Shown in pieces: positions 49,832 to 59,616 of a stretch of DNA of 64,000 bases. The notes beneath the pieces are model-generated. The model saw nothing but the letters and a program-made list of their open reading frames with translations. It searched no databases and was not told where the DNA came from. How positions within the stretch are numbered: position 1 is the first letter of the stretch; every line of letters begins with the position of its first letter. The DNA lies in assembly GCF_024055725.1 (NCBI RefSeq), contig NZ_JAMXMX010000012.1, forward strand, positions 183,931 to 247,930, written 5' to 3'. Source of the DNA: Actinoallomurus spadix (GTDB lineage Bacteria > Actinomycetota > Actinomycetes > Streptosporangiales > Streptosporangiaceae). The position numbers and the translations under genes are program-made.

Positions 49832-50950
49832 GTGACAAGCCCGACAGCACTTTTCGAGCCCGACCGCCTAGCCCGGGTGCGCCAGGCGACCGCCGACGCC
49901 GGACTCGGCGCGATCTTGCTGACGCCAGGGCCCGACCTGCGCTACGTCACGGGCTATGACGCCATCCCGCTGGAGCGCCTCACGTGCCTCGTCGTGCCCG
50001 CCGCGGGCGACCCCTTCCTGGTCGTCCCCCGGCTGGAACTGGCCGCCGCGCAGGCGTCCACGGCGGGTGGGCTCGGCGTGGAGCTGGTGCCCTGGGACGA
50101 GACCGAGGACCCGTACGCGCTGGTGGCGGGGCGGCTCCCGCGCGATCTCGGCCGCGTCGGCGTCGCGGACCGGATGTGGGCGGTCATGGCCCTGCGCTTC
50201 CGCGCCGCGATGCCCGGCGCGGAGCAGGTCGCGGCGGGCCGGGTCCTCGGCGAGCTGCGCAAGCGCAAGAGCGCGGCCGAGGTCGAGGCGCTGCGGGAGG
50301 CGGGTGCCGCGATCGACCGGGTGCACGCCCTCGTCCCGGCCCTGCTGAAGACGGGGCGTACCGAGCGTGAGGTGGGCCGGGACATCGCCGAGGCGATCCT
50401 GGCCGAGGGGCACGCGACCGTGGACTTCGTGATCGTCGGCTCCGGGCCGAACGGCGCCAGCCCGCACCACGAGCTGTCCGACCGGGTCATCCAGGCCGGT
50501 GAGCCGGTCGTCGTCGACATCGGCGGCACGATGCCGAGCGGGTACTGCTCCGACTCGACCCGCGTGTACGCCGTGGGGGAGGCGCCGGCCGACTTCCACG
50601 CCTACTACGCGGTGCTGAAGGAGGCGCAGGAGGCCGCCCGCGCCGCCGTACGGCCCGGCGTCACGGCCGAGGCGGTGGACGCCGCCGCGCGCGAGGTCAT
50701 CGCGGCCGCCGGGTACGGCGAGCACTTCATCCACCGGACGGGCCACGGCATCGGCCTGGAGACGCACGAGGAGCCCTACATCGTGGCGGGCAACACCGAG
50801 CCGCTCGAGCCGGGGATGGCGTTCTCCATCGAGCCGGGGATCTACCCGGGGCCGCACGGGGCGCGCATCGAGGACATCGTCGTGTGCACCGCCGACGGCC
50901 ACGAGAGCGTCAACCAAGTTACCCGCGACCTCATCGTGGTGGACGCCTGA
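49832..50950 (+). CDS. M24-family metallopeptidase (Xaa-Pro aminopeptidase type)
   Basis: A 372-residue aminopeptidase. An N-terminal creatinase-like domain (about 1-135, ILLTPGPDLRYVTGYDAIPL) precedes the pita-bread catalytic domain. The metal ligands are the first Asp in VVVDIGGTMPSGYCSDSTR, the second Asp in the same motif, the His in HRTGHGIGLETHEEP, and Glu residues in FSIEPGIY and RIEDIVV. It removes N-terminal residues before proline. GTG 49832 has GGAGAGGG 7 bases before it, and the upstream in-frame sequence is not protein-like. It ends 21 bp from the convergent LarA-like gene. Confidence 0.93.
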   Translation: MTSPTALFEPDRLARVRQATADAGLGAILLTPGPDLRYVTGYDAIPLERLTCLVVPAAGDPFLVVPRLELAAAQASTAGGLGVELVPWDETEDPYALVAGRLPRDLGRVGVADRMWAVMALRFRAAMPGAEQVAAGRVLGELRKRKSAAEVEALREAGAAIDRVHALVPALLKTGRTEREVGRDIAEAILAEGHATVDFVIVGSGPNGASPHHELSDRVIQAGEPVVVDIGGTMPSGYCSDSTRVYAVGEAPADFHAYYAVLKEAQEAARAAVRPGVTAEAVDAAAREVIAAAGYGEHFIHRTGHGIGLETHEEPYIVAGNTEPLEPGMAFSIEPGIYPGPHGARIEDIVVCTADGHESVNQVTRDLIVVDA

Positions 50951-50971
50951 CCGGTCCGGCGCAAGGGGTCC

Positions 50972-52252
50972 TCAGGCCGTCCCCGCGGTGAGGTAGGGGA
51001 TGGTCTGGGGTCCTTCGGGCAGCACGCAGACCCGCGCGTCCGGGCCCGCCTGGGCGAGGGCGTCCGCGACGGTCGCGGAGATGTCGCGGGTCTGTTCCAG
51101 GTGTGCGGCGGCCAGGTCGTCGTCGCCGAGGTGAGAGGTGTGCATCACGACCCGGGCGCCGGCCTGAATGCGGGCCTGGATCTGCACCTGCCACTGGTCG
51201 GGGACCGTACGCGGGCGCGCGGCGATCTCGGCGAGCAGCGCCTGCGGGGACGGCGCGGAGGCCAGCACCTCGCGGTAGGACCCGTGGTCGGGGAACCCGT
51301 CGCGGCACTCCGCCGCGCAGACGATCAGACCGCCGGGCCGGACGACCTGGAAGGCCGCGGACATCCCCTTGACGGCCTGGTACAGGTTCTGGTCGAGGGG
51401 GTATCCGGCGTTCGTGGTGACGACCACGTCGAACGGCGCGTCCAGGGGGCGCATCGCCGCCTCCCGCGCGGCGGCCGTGGCGGCGGCGTGCATGGCCGCG
51501 AGGTCTCCGCCGAAGGCGGCGACGATGTCCTTGTCGCCGTTGAGGATGACGTCCAGGCCGAACGTGACGCCCGTCGCGGCGGCGATCGCGCGGACGTCGT
51601 CGTGGACGGGGTTGCCGTGGGTGACGCCCCAGGTCGCCGAGGGGTGCCCGATGCGGGCGGCGTCGTGCAGCGTCAGCACGGTCTCCAGCCCGGCCAGGCC
51701 GGGGGCGACGAGCTTGGGCCCGCCGGAGAAGCCCGCGAAGAAGTGCGGTTCGACGAAGCCGGTCGTGATGCGCACGTCGGCGTCGACCCAGGTGCTGTTC
51801 AGCCACACGGGCACGTCGGCGCCGTGGGTGCCGGCGTAGGTGAGGGACGCGGCGTCCCGGGCGTCATGGTTGACGACGCTTACCGTGTCGACCACGGCGT
51901 CACCGAACATCGCCCGCAGCTCGGCGTCGGTGTTGCCGCGGTGCGTGCCGGTCGCGACCAGGATCGTGACGTCGCCGGGGTCGACGATGCCGTCGAGCTC
52001 CTCGAGGATCGCCGGGATCATGAGGTGGCGCGGCTGCGGGCGGGTGCCGTCGCAGGCCGAGATCGCCACGGTCTGCCCGGGACGGACCCGGTCGCGCAGC
52101 GGCGGCCCGGCGACGGGCGCGCGCAGCGCGGCCCGGAGCGCGGCGGCCGGGTCCGGGGCGGCCGGGTGATGCCGCGGGGTGACGACGGTCGTGGCCGCGT
52201 CCGGCAGCTCGATCTCCAGCCCCGTCTCGCCGTACGCCAGCCGAACCCGCAT
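50972..52252 (-). CDS. Nickel-pincer lactate-racemase-like protein (LarA family)
   Basis: A 426-residue protein of the LarA family, which uses a nickel-pincer cofactor for racemisation or epimerisation of 2-hydroxy acids. The cofactor-binding stretch is GFVEPHFFAGFSGGPKLVAP, with the attached Lys and neighbouring His; an early Asp/Thr motif CDGTRPQPRH and the catalytic-region HGNPVHDD are also visible. The maturation genes larB, larC and larE are not in the window. ATG 52252 follows GGAGG by about 4 bases; the preceding GTG is the alternative. The substrate is unknown. Confidence 0.88.
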   Translation of the reverse strand: MRVRLAYGETGLEIELPDAATTVVTPRHHPAAPDPAAALRAALRAPVAGPPLRDRVRPGQTVAISACDGTRPQPRHLMIPAILEELDGIVDPGDVTILVATGTHRGNTDAELRAMFGDAVVDTVSVVNHDARDAASLTYAGTHGADVPVWLNSTWVDADVRITTGFVEPHFFAGFSGGPKLVAPGLAGLETVLTLHDAARIGHPSATWGVTHGNPVHDDVRAIAAATGVTFGLDVILNGDKDIVAAFGGDLAAMHAAATAAAREAAMRPLDAPFDVVVTTNAGYPLDQNLYQAVKGMSAAFQVVRPGGLIVCAAECRDGFPDHGSYREVLASAPSPQALLAEIAARPRTVPDQWQVQIQARIQAGARVVMHTSHLGDDDLAAAHLEQTRDISATVADALAQAGPDARVCVLPEGPQTIPYLTAGTA

Positions 52253-52408
52253 CACGCCTCCTCCGCCCGGCCGGGGCGACGGCCGGTGAATACACCCGAG
52301 ACGTACCGTACGTCCCCTTTCGGGGATGGCGCCCGGTTACTTGGACGTCCTAGTATTTTGTCGTGTGTCCCTCAGCGTGGAGGGGCTCGAGCCCGGAGGC
52401 GGGTGACG

Positions 52409-53557
52409 ATGGGCGTTGATCGCGAACTGCCGACGTCAGAGGCGTACGACCTGCTCGAACTGACCCGTGACCTGGTCGCCGCGGAGCTCGCTCCGCGGGC
52501 CGCGGCCGACGAAGAGGCCGGCAGGTTTCCCCGTGAGGTGTTCCGCACGCTGGGCCGGGCGGGGCTGCTCGGGCTGCCGTACCCGGAGGAGTTCGGAGGG
52601 GGCGGCCAGCCGTACGAGGTCTATCTGCAGGTCGTGGAGGAGCTGGCCGCGGGCTGGCTCGCCGTCGGCCTCGGCGTCAGCGTGCACACGCTCGCGTGCT
52701 TCCCGGTCGCCGCGTACAGCTCGGACGAGCAACGGCGGCGGCTCCTGCCGGACCTGATCGGCGGCGAGCTGCTGGGCGCGTACTGCCTGTCCGAACCGCA
52801 CTCGGGGTCCGACGCGGCGGCACTGAGCACCAAGGCGTACCTCGACGCCGGCGCGTACACCATCAACGGCACCAAGGCGTGGATCACCCACGGCGGGCAC
52901 GCCGACTTCTACACCCTCTTCGCCCGGACCGCGCCGGACAAGGGCCGCGGCGTCTCCTGCTTCCACGTTCCGGCCGACACCCGCGGCGTCCGCGCGGCTC
53001 CACCGGAGAAGAAGATGGGCCTGCGCTCGTCGCCGACCGCGCAACTGCACTTCGACGACGTCCGCGTCCCCGAGGGCGACCGGATCGGCGTGGAGGGCCA
53101 AGGCTTGCCGATCGCGCTGTCGGCGCTGGACGGCGGGCGGCTCGGCATCGCCGCCTGCGCCGTCGGCGTGGCCCAGGCGGCGCTGGACACGGCGGTCGCC
53201 TACGCCCGCGAGCGCCGGCAGTTCGGGCAGCGTGTCGCCGATTTCCAGGGCATGCGGTTCATGCTCGCCGACATGGCCACCGGCGTCGCGGCGGCCCGCG
53301 CGCTGTACCTGACCGCGGCCCGGCGGCGCGACGCCGGCCGGCCCTACGGGGCGCAGGCGGCGATGGCCAAGCTGTTCGCCACCGACACCGCGATGCGCGT
53401 GGCGACCGACGCGGTGCAGGTGCTCGGCGGTTACGGGTACGTCAGCGACTTCCCCGCCGAGCGGTTCATGCGCGAGGCGAAGGTCCTGCAGATCGTCGAG
53501 GGGACCAACCAGATCCAGCGCATGGTGATCGGCCGGCACCTGACCGATCCGCGGTGA
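52409..53557 (+). CDS. Acyl-CoA dehydrogenase family protein
   Basis: A 382-residue FAD enzyme. The helical N-terminal domain covers residues about 5-120, the middle beta domain has YCLSEPHSGSDAAAL and YTINGTKAWITHGG (FAD and substrate contacts), and the C-terminal helical domain has RRQFGQRVADFQGMRF. The catalytic base Glu lies in VEGTNQIQR near the C-terminus. The acyl-chain specificity cannot be read. GGAGG lies 9 bases before the ATG. No electron-transfer partner is adjacent; an Lrp-type gene follows. Confidence 0.93.
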   Translation: MGVDRELPTSEAYDLLELTRDLVAAELAPRAAADEEAGRFPREVFRTLGRAGLLGLPYPEEFGGGGQPYEVYLQVVEELAAGWLAVGLGVSVHTLACFPVAAYSSDEQRRRLLPDLIGGELLGAYCLSEPHSGSDAAALSTKAYLDAGAYTINGTKAWITHGGHADFYTLFARTAPDKGRGVSCFHVPADTRGVRAAPPEKKMGLRSSPTAQLHFDDVRVPEGDRIGVEGQGLPIALSALDGGRLGIAACAVGVAQAALDTAVAYARERRQFGQRVADFQGMRFMLADMATGVAAARALYLTAARRRDAGRPYGAQAAMAKLFATDTAMRVATDAVQVLGGYGYVSDFPAERFMREAKVLQIVEGTNQIQRMVIGRHLTDPR

Positions 53558-53646
53558 CCCGGCCCGGAGGCGAGCGGGTGGCGCGCGACGCGACGCGACG
53601 TGTGGGAGCGTCGCGGGTCTTTCCGCCGCGAAACCGTCCATCGCGA

Positions 53647-53652
53647 TAGGTT
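53647..53652 (+). promoter_or_regulatory. -10 hexamer of the Lrp-type gene (leaderless)
   Basis: TAGGTT, 7 bases before the GTG at 53660, with no ribosome-binding site. Confidence 0.55.
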
Positions 53653-53659
53653 CTGAGGC

Positions 53660-54100
53660 GTGGAGGACATCGACCGGCAGATCGTGGGCCTGCTCGCCGA
53701 GGACGGCCGTATGAGCTTCACGGACCTGGCGCGGGAGACGGGCCTGTCCGTGTCCGCCGTTCACCAGCGGGTGCGGCGGCTGCAGAAGCGTGGCGTGATC
53801 AAGGGTTACTCGGCGGTGCTGGACCATGAGGCGGTCGGCCTGCCGCTCACCGCGTTCATCTCGATCAAGCCGATCGACCCGGCGGCCCCGGACGACGCGC
53901 CGGAGAAGCTCGCTCATCTCCAGGAGATCGAGGCCTGCCACTCGGTCGCCGGTGAGGAGAGCTACATCTTGAAGGTCCGGGTGGCCTCGCCGTTCGCGCT
54001 GGAGGAGCTGCTCCAGCAGATCCGGGCCGCCGCGAACGTCTCGACCCGGACGACGGTCGTGCTGAGCACTCCCTACGAGGGCCGCCCGCCCCGCCTGTGA
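53660..54100 (+). CDS. Lrp/AsnC-family transcriptional regulator
   Basis: A 146-residue protein with the Lrp layout. The winged helix has MSFTDLARETGLSVSAVHQR (about 17-36) and is followed by GVIKGYSAVLDHEAVG; the RAM effector domain (about 65-140) carries EACHSVAGEESYILKV. It binds an amino acid and forms octamers or discs. The target is unknown, but it might govern the acyl-CoA dehydrogenase gene upstream. GTG 53660 is set by the hexamer before it. Confidence 0.93.
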   Translation: MEDIDRQIVGLLAEDGRMSFTDLARETGLSVSAVHQRVRRLQKRGVIKGYSAVLDHEAVGLPLTAFISIKPIDPAAPDDAPEKLAHLQEIEACHSVAGEESYILKVRVASPFALEELLQQIRAAANVSTRTTVVLSTPYEGRPPRL

Positions 54101-54141
54101 GAAGGACGGGCCCGGCCCGGCCGTGATCGCCCGCCGGGAAC

Positions 54142-54161
54142 TTACTATGTAAAGGCCGGTG
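54142..54161 (+). repeat. Dispersed TAC-N3-GTAAAGG element, copy 3 (before the small-protein pair)
   Basis: TTACTATGTAAAGGCCGGTG shares the TAC-N3-GTAAAGG(C) core and the following GGTG with the copies at 31975 and 37087. Its centre TTAC-TAT-GTAA is a better inverted repeat than theirs. It lies 200 bp upstream of the small duplicated protein gene. Confidence 0.55.
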
Positions 54162-54361
54162 CTGGGTCGCGAGAAACCGGGCGCGTGGATCGCCGGCTGG
54201 GGCGGGTCGTCCCCCGCGGGAGCCGCCGGCCCGCGAAGAATCCGCCGTGATGGCCCGGACTCGCCCTGAGTCTGCCTCGCGGACGCCCTGGGCAGGACGT
54301 TCGCCCACCCGCGCCCACCGGGTCGTCGCCTTCACGCGGCCGGCCCGCGAGAGTACTCGCC

Positions 54362-54565
54362 ATGTCTACGCGAATGCGCCGGGGCACGGCCTCGGGCACA
54401 GGGGATTGGCTGCTCGTGTTCCTCCAGGCGAGGGACGCGCCGCCGCGCCGCCGGCACGGCACGGCGACCGGGCCGGGAGAGTGGCTCCTGGTCTTCCTGG
54501 AGGCGGCCCGGGCAGGCCGCCTGATGGCCTCCGGGCTGGAACCGGTACGCGCGAGGGGGGCCTGA
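54362..54565 (+). CDS. Small protein with a duplicated GT-WLLVFL unit (67 aa)
   Basis: An unrecognised 67-residue protein made of two copies of one unit: GTASGTGDWLLVFLQARDA (8-26) and GTATGPGEWLLVFLEAARA (33-51), joined by an Arg-rich linker. At DNA level the two WLLVFL copies differ at several third positions, so the protein sequence, not the DNA, has been kept. That argues for translation. Its stop overlaps the ATG of the next gene by one base (TGATG), so the two are coupled. The ATG has GAGAG about 8 bases before it. Each unit looks like a short amphipathic or membrane-contacting helix. Confidence 0.5.
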   Translation: MSTRMRRGTASGTGDWLLVFLQARDAPPRRRHGTATGPGEWLLVFLEAARAGRLMASGLEPVRARGA

Positions 54566-55305
54566 TGGTCACCAGGATGCTCTTCGCGGCCCTGCTCGGC
54601 GCCGTCATCGGCATCGCGGAGCTGGTGGGGCGCTACCAGGACAAGCCCGCGGCGGCGGTGTTCTGCCCGTCCGGGCTGCTGTACGTCGTCGTCAACGCGT
54701 CCGCCTCGACGCTGGCCCTCATCCTGGCCGAGTCGATGGGCTGGCGGTTCGCGCTGCCCGCCGGCGCCCCGCCCATCGGCGCCGACGTCGCGCAGGTCAT
54801 GGCCGCCGCGGTCGGGTCGGCCGCGGTCTTCCGCTCCTCCTTCATGATCGCCCAGGACAAGGGCATCAGCATCGGCCCGATCCTCCTCCTGTCCGGCCTG
54901 CTGAAGATCGTCGACGCGGCGATGGACCGCAAGCGGGCGCTCAGCCGGCTGGCCGGCAACGACCTGAACGGGCTGTCCTTCGCCCGCGACCACGCCGCCC
55001 TCGCCGAACTCTGCAGCCACGCCCTGCGGGGGTACGACCTCGCCGAGGCCCAGCGGCTCGGCGAACTCGCCGCCGACCTGCGGGCGCGCGACGACCTCAC
55101 CGACGCCGACAAGCTGGACTGTTTCGGCCTGGAGCTGAGCCGGCTCGTCGGCGAGCGGGCGCTGCGCAGGGCCGCCGACCGGCTGCGGGACCGGCCGACC
55201 CTCGAGGAGGTCGCGGTGACCGTCGAGGACGTCCAGGAGGTGGAGACCGACTTCACCTCACGCCTGGGGGGCGGGAGACGACTGGCGCGCCGTTCGGAAT
55301 ACTGA
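54565..55305 (+). CDS. Uncharacterised membrane protein with helical cytoplasmic tail
   Basis: A 246-residue protein. A short hydrophobic segment (about 5-20, LFAALLGAVIGIAELVG) leads to GRYQDKPAAAVFCPSGLLYV and two further hydrophobic stretches (about 40-60 and 75-95), the last followed by FRSSFMIAQDKGISIGP. From residue 130 it is charged and helical. I recall membrane proteins with a similar ELVGRY...FRSS pattern of unknown function in other bacteria, but cannot name a family. It starts within the stop codon of the small duplicated gene and follows a Gly-rich GAGGGGGG ribosome-binding run. A hemolysin III gene comes 36 bp later. Confidence 0.65.
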   Translation: MVTRMLFAALLGAVIGIAELVGRYQDKPAAAVFCPSGLLYVVVNASASTLALILAESMGWRFALPAGAPPIGADVAQVMAAAVGSAAVFRSSFMIAQDKGISIGPILLLSGLLKIVDAAMDRKRALSRLAGNDLNGLSFARDHAALAELCSHALRGYDLAEAQRLGELAADLRARDDLTDADKLDCFGLELSRLVGERALRRAADRLRDRPTLEEVAVTVEDVQEVETDFTSRLGGGRRLARRSEY

Positions 55306-55341
55306 GTCCGGGAACCGTCGCGCACGGACGAAGGAGGGCTC

Positions 55342-56016
55342 ATGGGGGGACCGGCGGCACGTGTGGGAGAGTTCGCGCAATCCGTCAAACCACGACTGCG
55401 GGGATGGCTGCACGCCGGGGCCTTCCCGGCCGCGCTCATCGGCGGCATCGTCCTGGTCGCCCTGGGGCCCACCCTGTCGGCGCGCCTGGCCGCCGCGGTC
55501 TACGCCGTGACGTCGGCGCTGCTGTTCGGTACCTCGGCGCTGTACCACCGGGGCCACTGGTCGGCGCGCGGTGAGGCGGTGCTGCGCCGGTTCGACCACG
55601 CCAACATCTATCTGATCATCGCCGGCACCTACACGCCGTTCGCGCTGCTGGCCCTGCACGGCACGGCGCGCACCGTGGTGCTGTCGGTGATCTGGTCGGG
55701 CGCCGCCGCGGGCGTGCTGTTCCGCATCGTCTGGGTGCGCGCGCCGCGCTGGCTGTACACCGCGCTGTACGTCGGCCTCGGCTGGGTCGCGGCGGGCTTC
55801 ATGCCGCAGTTGCTCGACGGCGCCGGCGCGGCCGCGCTGATCCTCGTGTGCGTCGGCGGCCTGCTCTACAGCGTCGGTGGCCTGGTGTACGGCCTGCGGC
55901 GCCCGGACCCCTCACCACGCTGGTTCGGCTTCCACGAGGTGTTCCACGCCTTCACGATCGCCGCGTACGTCGCGCAGTACATCGCGGTGTCCTTCGTCGT
56001 CTACCGCGCCGCCTGA
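55342..56016 (+). CDS. Hemolysin III/TrhA (PAQR-like) family membrane protein
   Basis: A 224-residue protein with seven helices. The family metal site includes His in ALYHRGHWS and [19 protein letters not shown], and the later His pair in [19 protein letters not shown]. Members affect membrane fluidity or energetics; true haemolysin activity is doubtful. The ATG has AAGGAGG 5 bases before it. It is co-directional with the upstream membrane protein and may belong to the same operon. Confidence 0.92.
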   Translation: MGGPAARVGEFAQSVKPRLRGWLHAGAFPAALIGGIVLVALGPTLSARLAAAVYAVTSALLFGTSALYHRGHWSARGEAVLRRFDHANIYLIIAGTYTPFALLALHGTARTVVLSVIWSGAAAGVLFRIVWVRAPRWLYTALYVGLGWVAAGFMPQLLDGAGAAALILVCVGGLLYSVGGLVYGLRRPDPSPRWFGFHEVFHAFTIAAYVAQYIAVSFVVYRAA

Positions 56017-56023
56017 GCCCGGC

Positions 56024-56155
56024 TCAGTACACCGACACGCCGTATCTGCCGAGCGGCTCGGTGATCGGCTGGAACCACGCCCCGCTCGAGGCACAGTCGC
56101 CGCTGATCGCCGACAGGATGCCCAGCACCTTGCCACGGTCCCGGCCTCTGGCCAC
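56024..56155 (-). CDS. Possible small protein opposite the lpdA promoter
   Basis: A 43-codon frame on the minus strand, ending [19 protein letters not shown]. Its last 36 codons are almost all G or C at the third position, as in real genes of this window, and no other gene lies in the gap. I do not recognise it. The start is uncertain: the frame stays open to 56284, across the lpdA promoter and start. There is no clear ribosome-binding site, so it may not be expressed. Confidence 0.3.
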   Translation of the reverse strand: MARGRDRGKVLGILSAISGDCASSGAWFQPITEPLGRYGVSVY

Positions 56156-56276
56156 GACCCGGGCGAATAACCGGGTGCGGTCAGACGCGGGGGCCGGCCG
56201 CGTCTCCGGCGGCACGGTCGCGGCCGGGCCGGGACCGTGTCGGGCGGGTCCGCGCAGGGCAATATCGTTACTGCTC

Positions 56277-57662
<1,386 letters not shown>

Positions 57663-57723
57663 GGTTCACCGACCGCACGGGCCGCCGCGACGGCCCGCGA
57701 GGGCGATCGGCTGCTCATCGGTT

Positions 57724-57752
57724 CGGGGCGGGAGCGAAACGCTCCCGCCCCG
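57724..57752. terminator. Bidirectional hairpin between lpdA and the LysR-type gene
   Basis: A perfect 13-bp stem (57724-57736 with 57740-57752) around an AAA loop, in the 122-bp gap between convergent genes. Confidence 0.85.
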
Positions 57753-57784
57753 TCTCGTACGCCTTCCCTGGCCGGAGTCCTCGC

Positions 57785-58690
57785 TCAGCGCTCCTCGGCC
57801 GCGGCGCGCAAGGCGTCGACCAGCGCACGTACGTGGGGGACGCGGATCATCTCCGGCCAGAGCAGCAGGAAGATCCTGCGCCTCGGCCAGCCGTCGAGCG
57901 GGCGCGCGACGAGGAGGGGGTCGTGCCGCGCGGTGAGGCCGAGTTCGTTGATCACGGCCACGCCGATGCGCTTCGCGACCAGGGAGTGGATGGTGAGCTG
58001 GTCGTCGCTGGTCGCCGCCACCTTCGGAACGAATCCCGCGGTCTGGCACGCCGCCAGGAACCGTGACCGCTGGGTCTCCAGGACCCAGTGCTCGCCCGCC
58101 AGGTCCGCGAGCGCGACCGACGGTGCGGCCGCGGCCGGGTGGTCGGCGGGGAGCAGGACGCACCGCCGGTCGGTCATGAGCGGTATGCGCAGCATGCGGG
58201 GATCGGGGGAGACGACGTCATCCGCGACGGGGTCGTCCACCACGTCGCACATCAACGAGAGTTCGACCTGCCCGGCGGCCAGCAGTTCACGGGAGACGGC
58301 GCACTCGGCCTGGGTCAGGATCACCTCCAGGTCGGGGTGGGTCCTGCGCAGCTTGGCCAGCGCGGCGGGGACGAGGCTGACGCAGCCGCTCTGCACGGCC
58401 GACAGGTGTACGCGGCCCCCGGTCGTCGAGGTGAACGGAGCCAGCTCATCCTCGGCCGCGCGCAGGGCCGCGAGGACGACCTCGGCCTGCCGGGCGAGGA
58501 TCCTCCCGGCATTGGTCAGCTTGATGTTCCGGCCGGCCTTGACGGTGAGCGGCGTCTCGGCGGCACGTTCCAGCATGCGCATCTGGTAGCTCACCGCGGG
58601 TTGGGTGTACCCCAGGGCGGCCGCGGCGGCGGTGTAGGTGCCCGTGCGCGCCACTTCGAGGAGCACCTGAAGCTGACGAGGGTCGAACAT
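57785..58690 (-). CDS. LysR-family transcriptional regulator
   Basis: A 301-residue LysR regulator. The winged helix occupies residues 4-62 ([20 protein letters not shown], then [14 protein letters not shown]) and the periplasmic-binding-like effector domain follows (about 90-295). It is divergent from a polar amino-acid ABC importer and amidotransferase operon, which it most likely controls; a CAATCA-N14-TGATTG inverted repeat lies between the two. The ligand is probably an amino acid or gamma-glutamyl compound. ATG 58690 begins the helix-turn-helix directly. Confidence 0.93.
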   Translation of the reverse strand: MFDPRQLQVLLEVARTGTYTAAAAALGYTQPAVSYQMRMLERAAETPLTVKAGRNIKLTNAGRILARQAEVVLAALRAAEDELAPFTSTTGGRVHLSAVQSGCVSLVPAALAKLRRTHPDLEVILTQAECAVSRELLAAGQVELSLMCDVVDDPVADDVVSPDPRMLRIPLMTDRRCVLLPADHPAAAAPSVALADLAGEHWVLETQRSRFLAACQTAGFVPKVAATSDDQLTIHSLVAKRIGVAVINELGLTARHDPLLVARPLDGWPRRRIFLLLWPEMIRVPHVRALVDALRAAAEER

Positions 58691-58694
58691 CGCG

Positions 58695-58720
58695 CAATCA
58701 TATGGGTCCTTTATTGATTG
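58695..58720. promoter_or_regulatory. Inverted-repeat operator of the LysR divergon
   Basis: CAATCA (58695-58700) and TGATTG (58715-58720), 14 bases apart, form an inverted repeat in an AT-rich stretch directly upstream of the LysR-type start. TATAGG (58743-58748) is a candidate -10 for the importer operon, with TTGTGG 19 bases before it. Confidence 0.55.
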
Positions 58721-58829
58721 TGGAAGGAAACCTCATTGGACCTATAGGACACCGAGCCGGAATGCTTGCGGCATCCGCTCACGGCCCGGGCTCATGAGCG
58801 GCCGACCGTTCAGCCGGAAGGATTCCGCG

Positions 58830-59600
58830 ATGCCCAGCCCCCGCACTCCGGTCCCAGACTCCGCCGATGTCCTGGTGCGGTTGAGAGGGGTCCACAAGTC
58901 CTTCGGCGATCACGTCGTGCTGCGTGACGTCGATCTGGACGTGCGTTCCGGAGAGGTCGTCGTCCTCCTGGGCGCGTCCGGGTCGGGGAAGTCGACGCTG
59001 TGCCGGTGCGTCAACCGGCTGGAGACCATCGACTCCGGTGAGATCACCATTGAGGGCCGTGCGCTGCCGTCGGAGGGCCGGGAGCTGGCGCGGTTGCGCG
59101 CCGACGTCGGGATGGTGTTCCAGTCCTTCAACCTCTTCGGGCACCGGAGCGTGCTGGACAACATCACGCTGGCCCCGGTGAAGGTACGTGGTGTCGCCCG
59201 GCGGGAGGCGGCCGACCGGGCGCGGGAGCTCCTCACGCGGGTCGGCCTCGCGCACAAGGCGCAGGCCTATCCGGGCGAGCTCTCCGGCGGCCAGCAGCAG
59301 CGGGTCGCGATCGCCAGGGCACTGGCCATGAATCCGAAATTGATCCTCTTCGACGAGCCGACCTCGGCGCTCGATCCGGAGATGATCAACGAGGTGCTCG
59401 ACGTCATGACCGAGCTCGCCGCGGATGGGATGACGATGCTCGTGGTCACGCACGAAATGGGGTTCGCGCGCCGCGCCGCCGACCGGGTCGTCTTCCTCGA
59501 CCAGGGCCGGATTCTCGAGACCGGGACACCGGGGTCGTTCTTCGACGCCCCGCGCACCGACCGTGCCCGTGACTTCCTGTCCAAGATCCTCAGCCACTGA
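58830..59600 (+). CDS. Polar amino-acid ABC transporter ATPase (GlnQ/HisP type)
   Basis: A 256-residue ATPase: Walker [11 protein letters not shown]-loop [17 protein letters not shown] (typical of the polar amino-acid class), signature LSGGQQQR, Walker [15 protein letters not shown] and switch VTHEMGFA. It pairs with the two permeases downstream. ATG 58830 has GGAAGG about 8 bases before it; an ATG at 58794 is in frame but lies too close to the promoter. It is the first gene of the LysR-controlled operon. Confidence 0.94.
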   Translation: MPSPRTPVPDSADVLVRLRGVHKSFGDHVVLRDVDLDVRSGEVVVLLGASGSGKSTLCRCVNRLETIDSGEITIEGRALPSEGRELARLRADVGMVFQSFNLFGHRSVLDNITLAPVKVRGVARREAADRARELLTRVGLAHKAQAYPGELSGGQQQRVAIARALAMNPKLILFDEPTSALDPEMINEVLDVMTELAADGMTMLVVTHEMGFARRAADRVVFLDQGRILETGTPGSFFDAPRTDRARDFLSKILSH

Positions 59601-59616
59601 GAGAAAGAGAGTGCCG

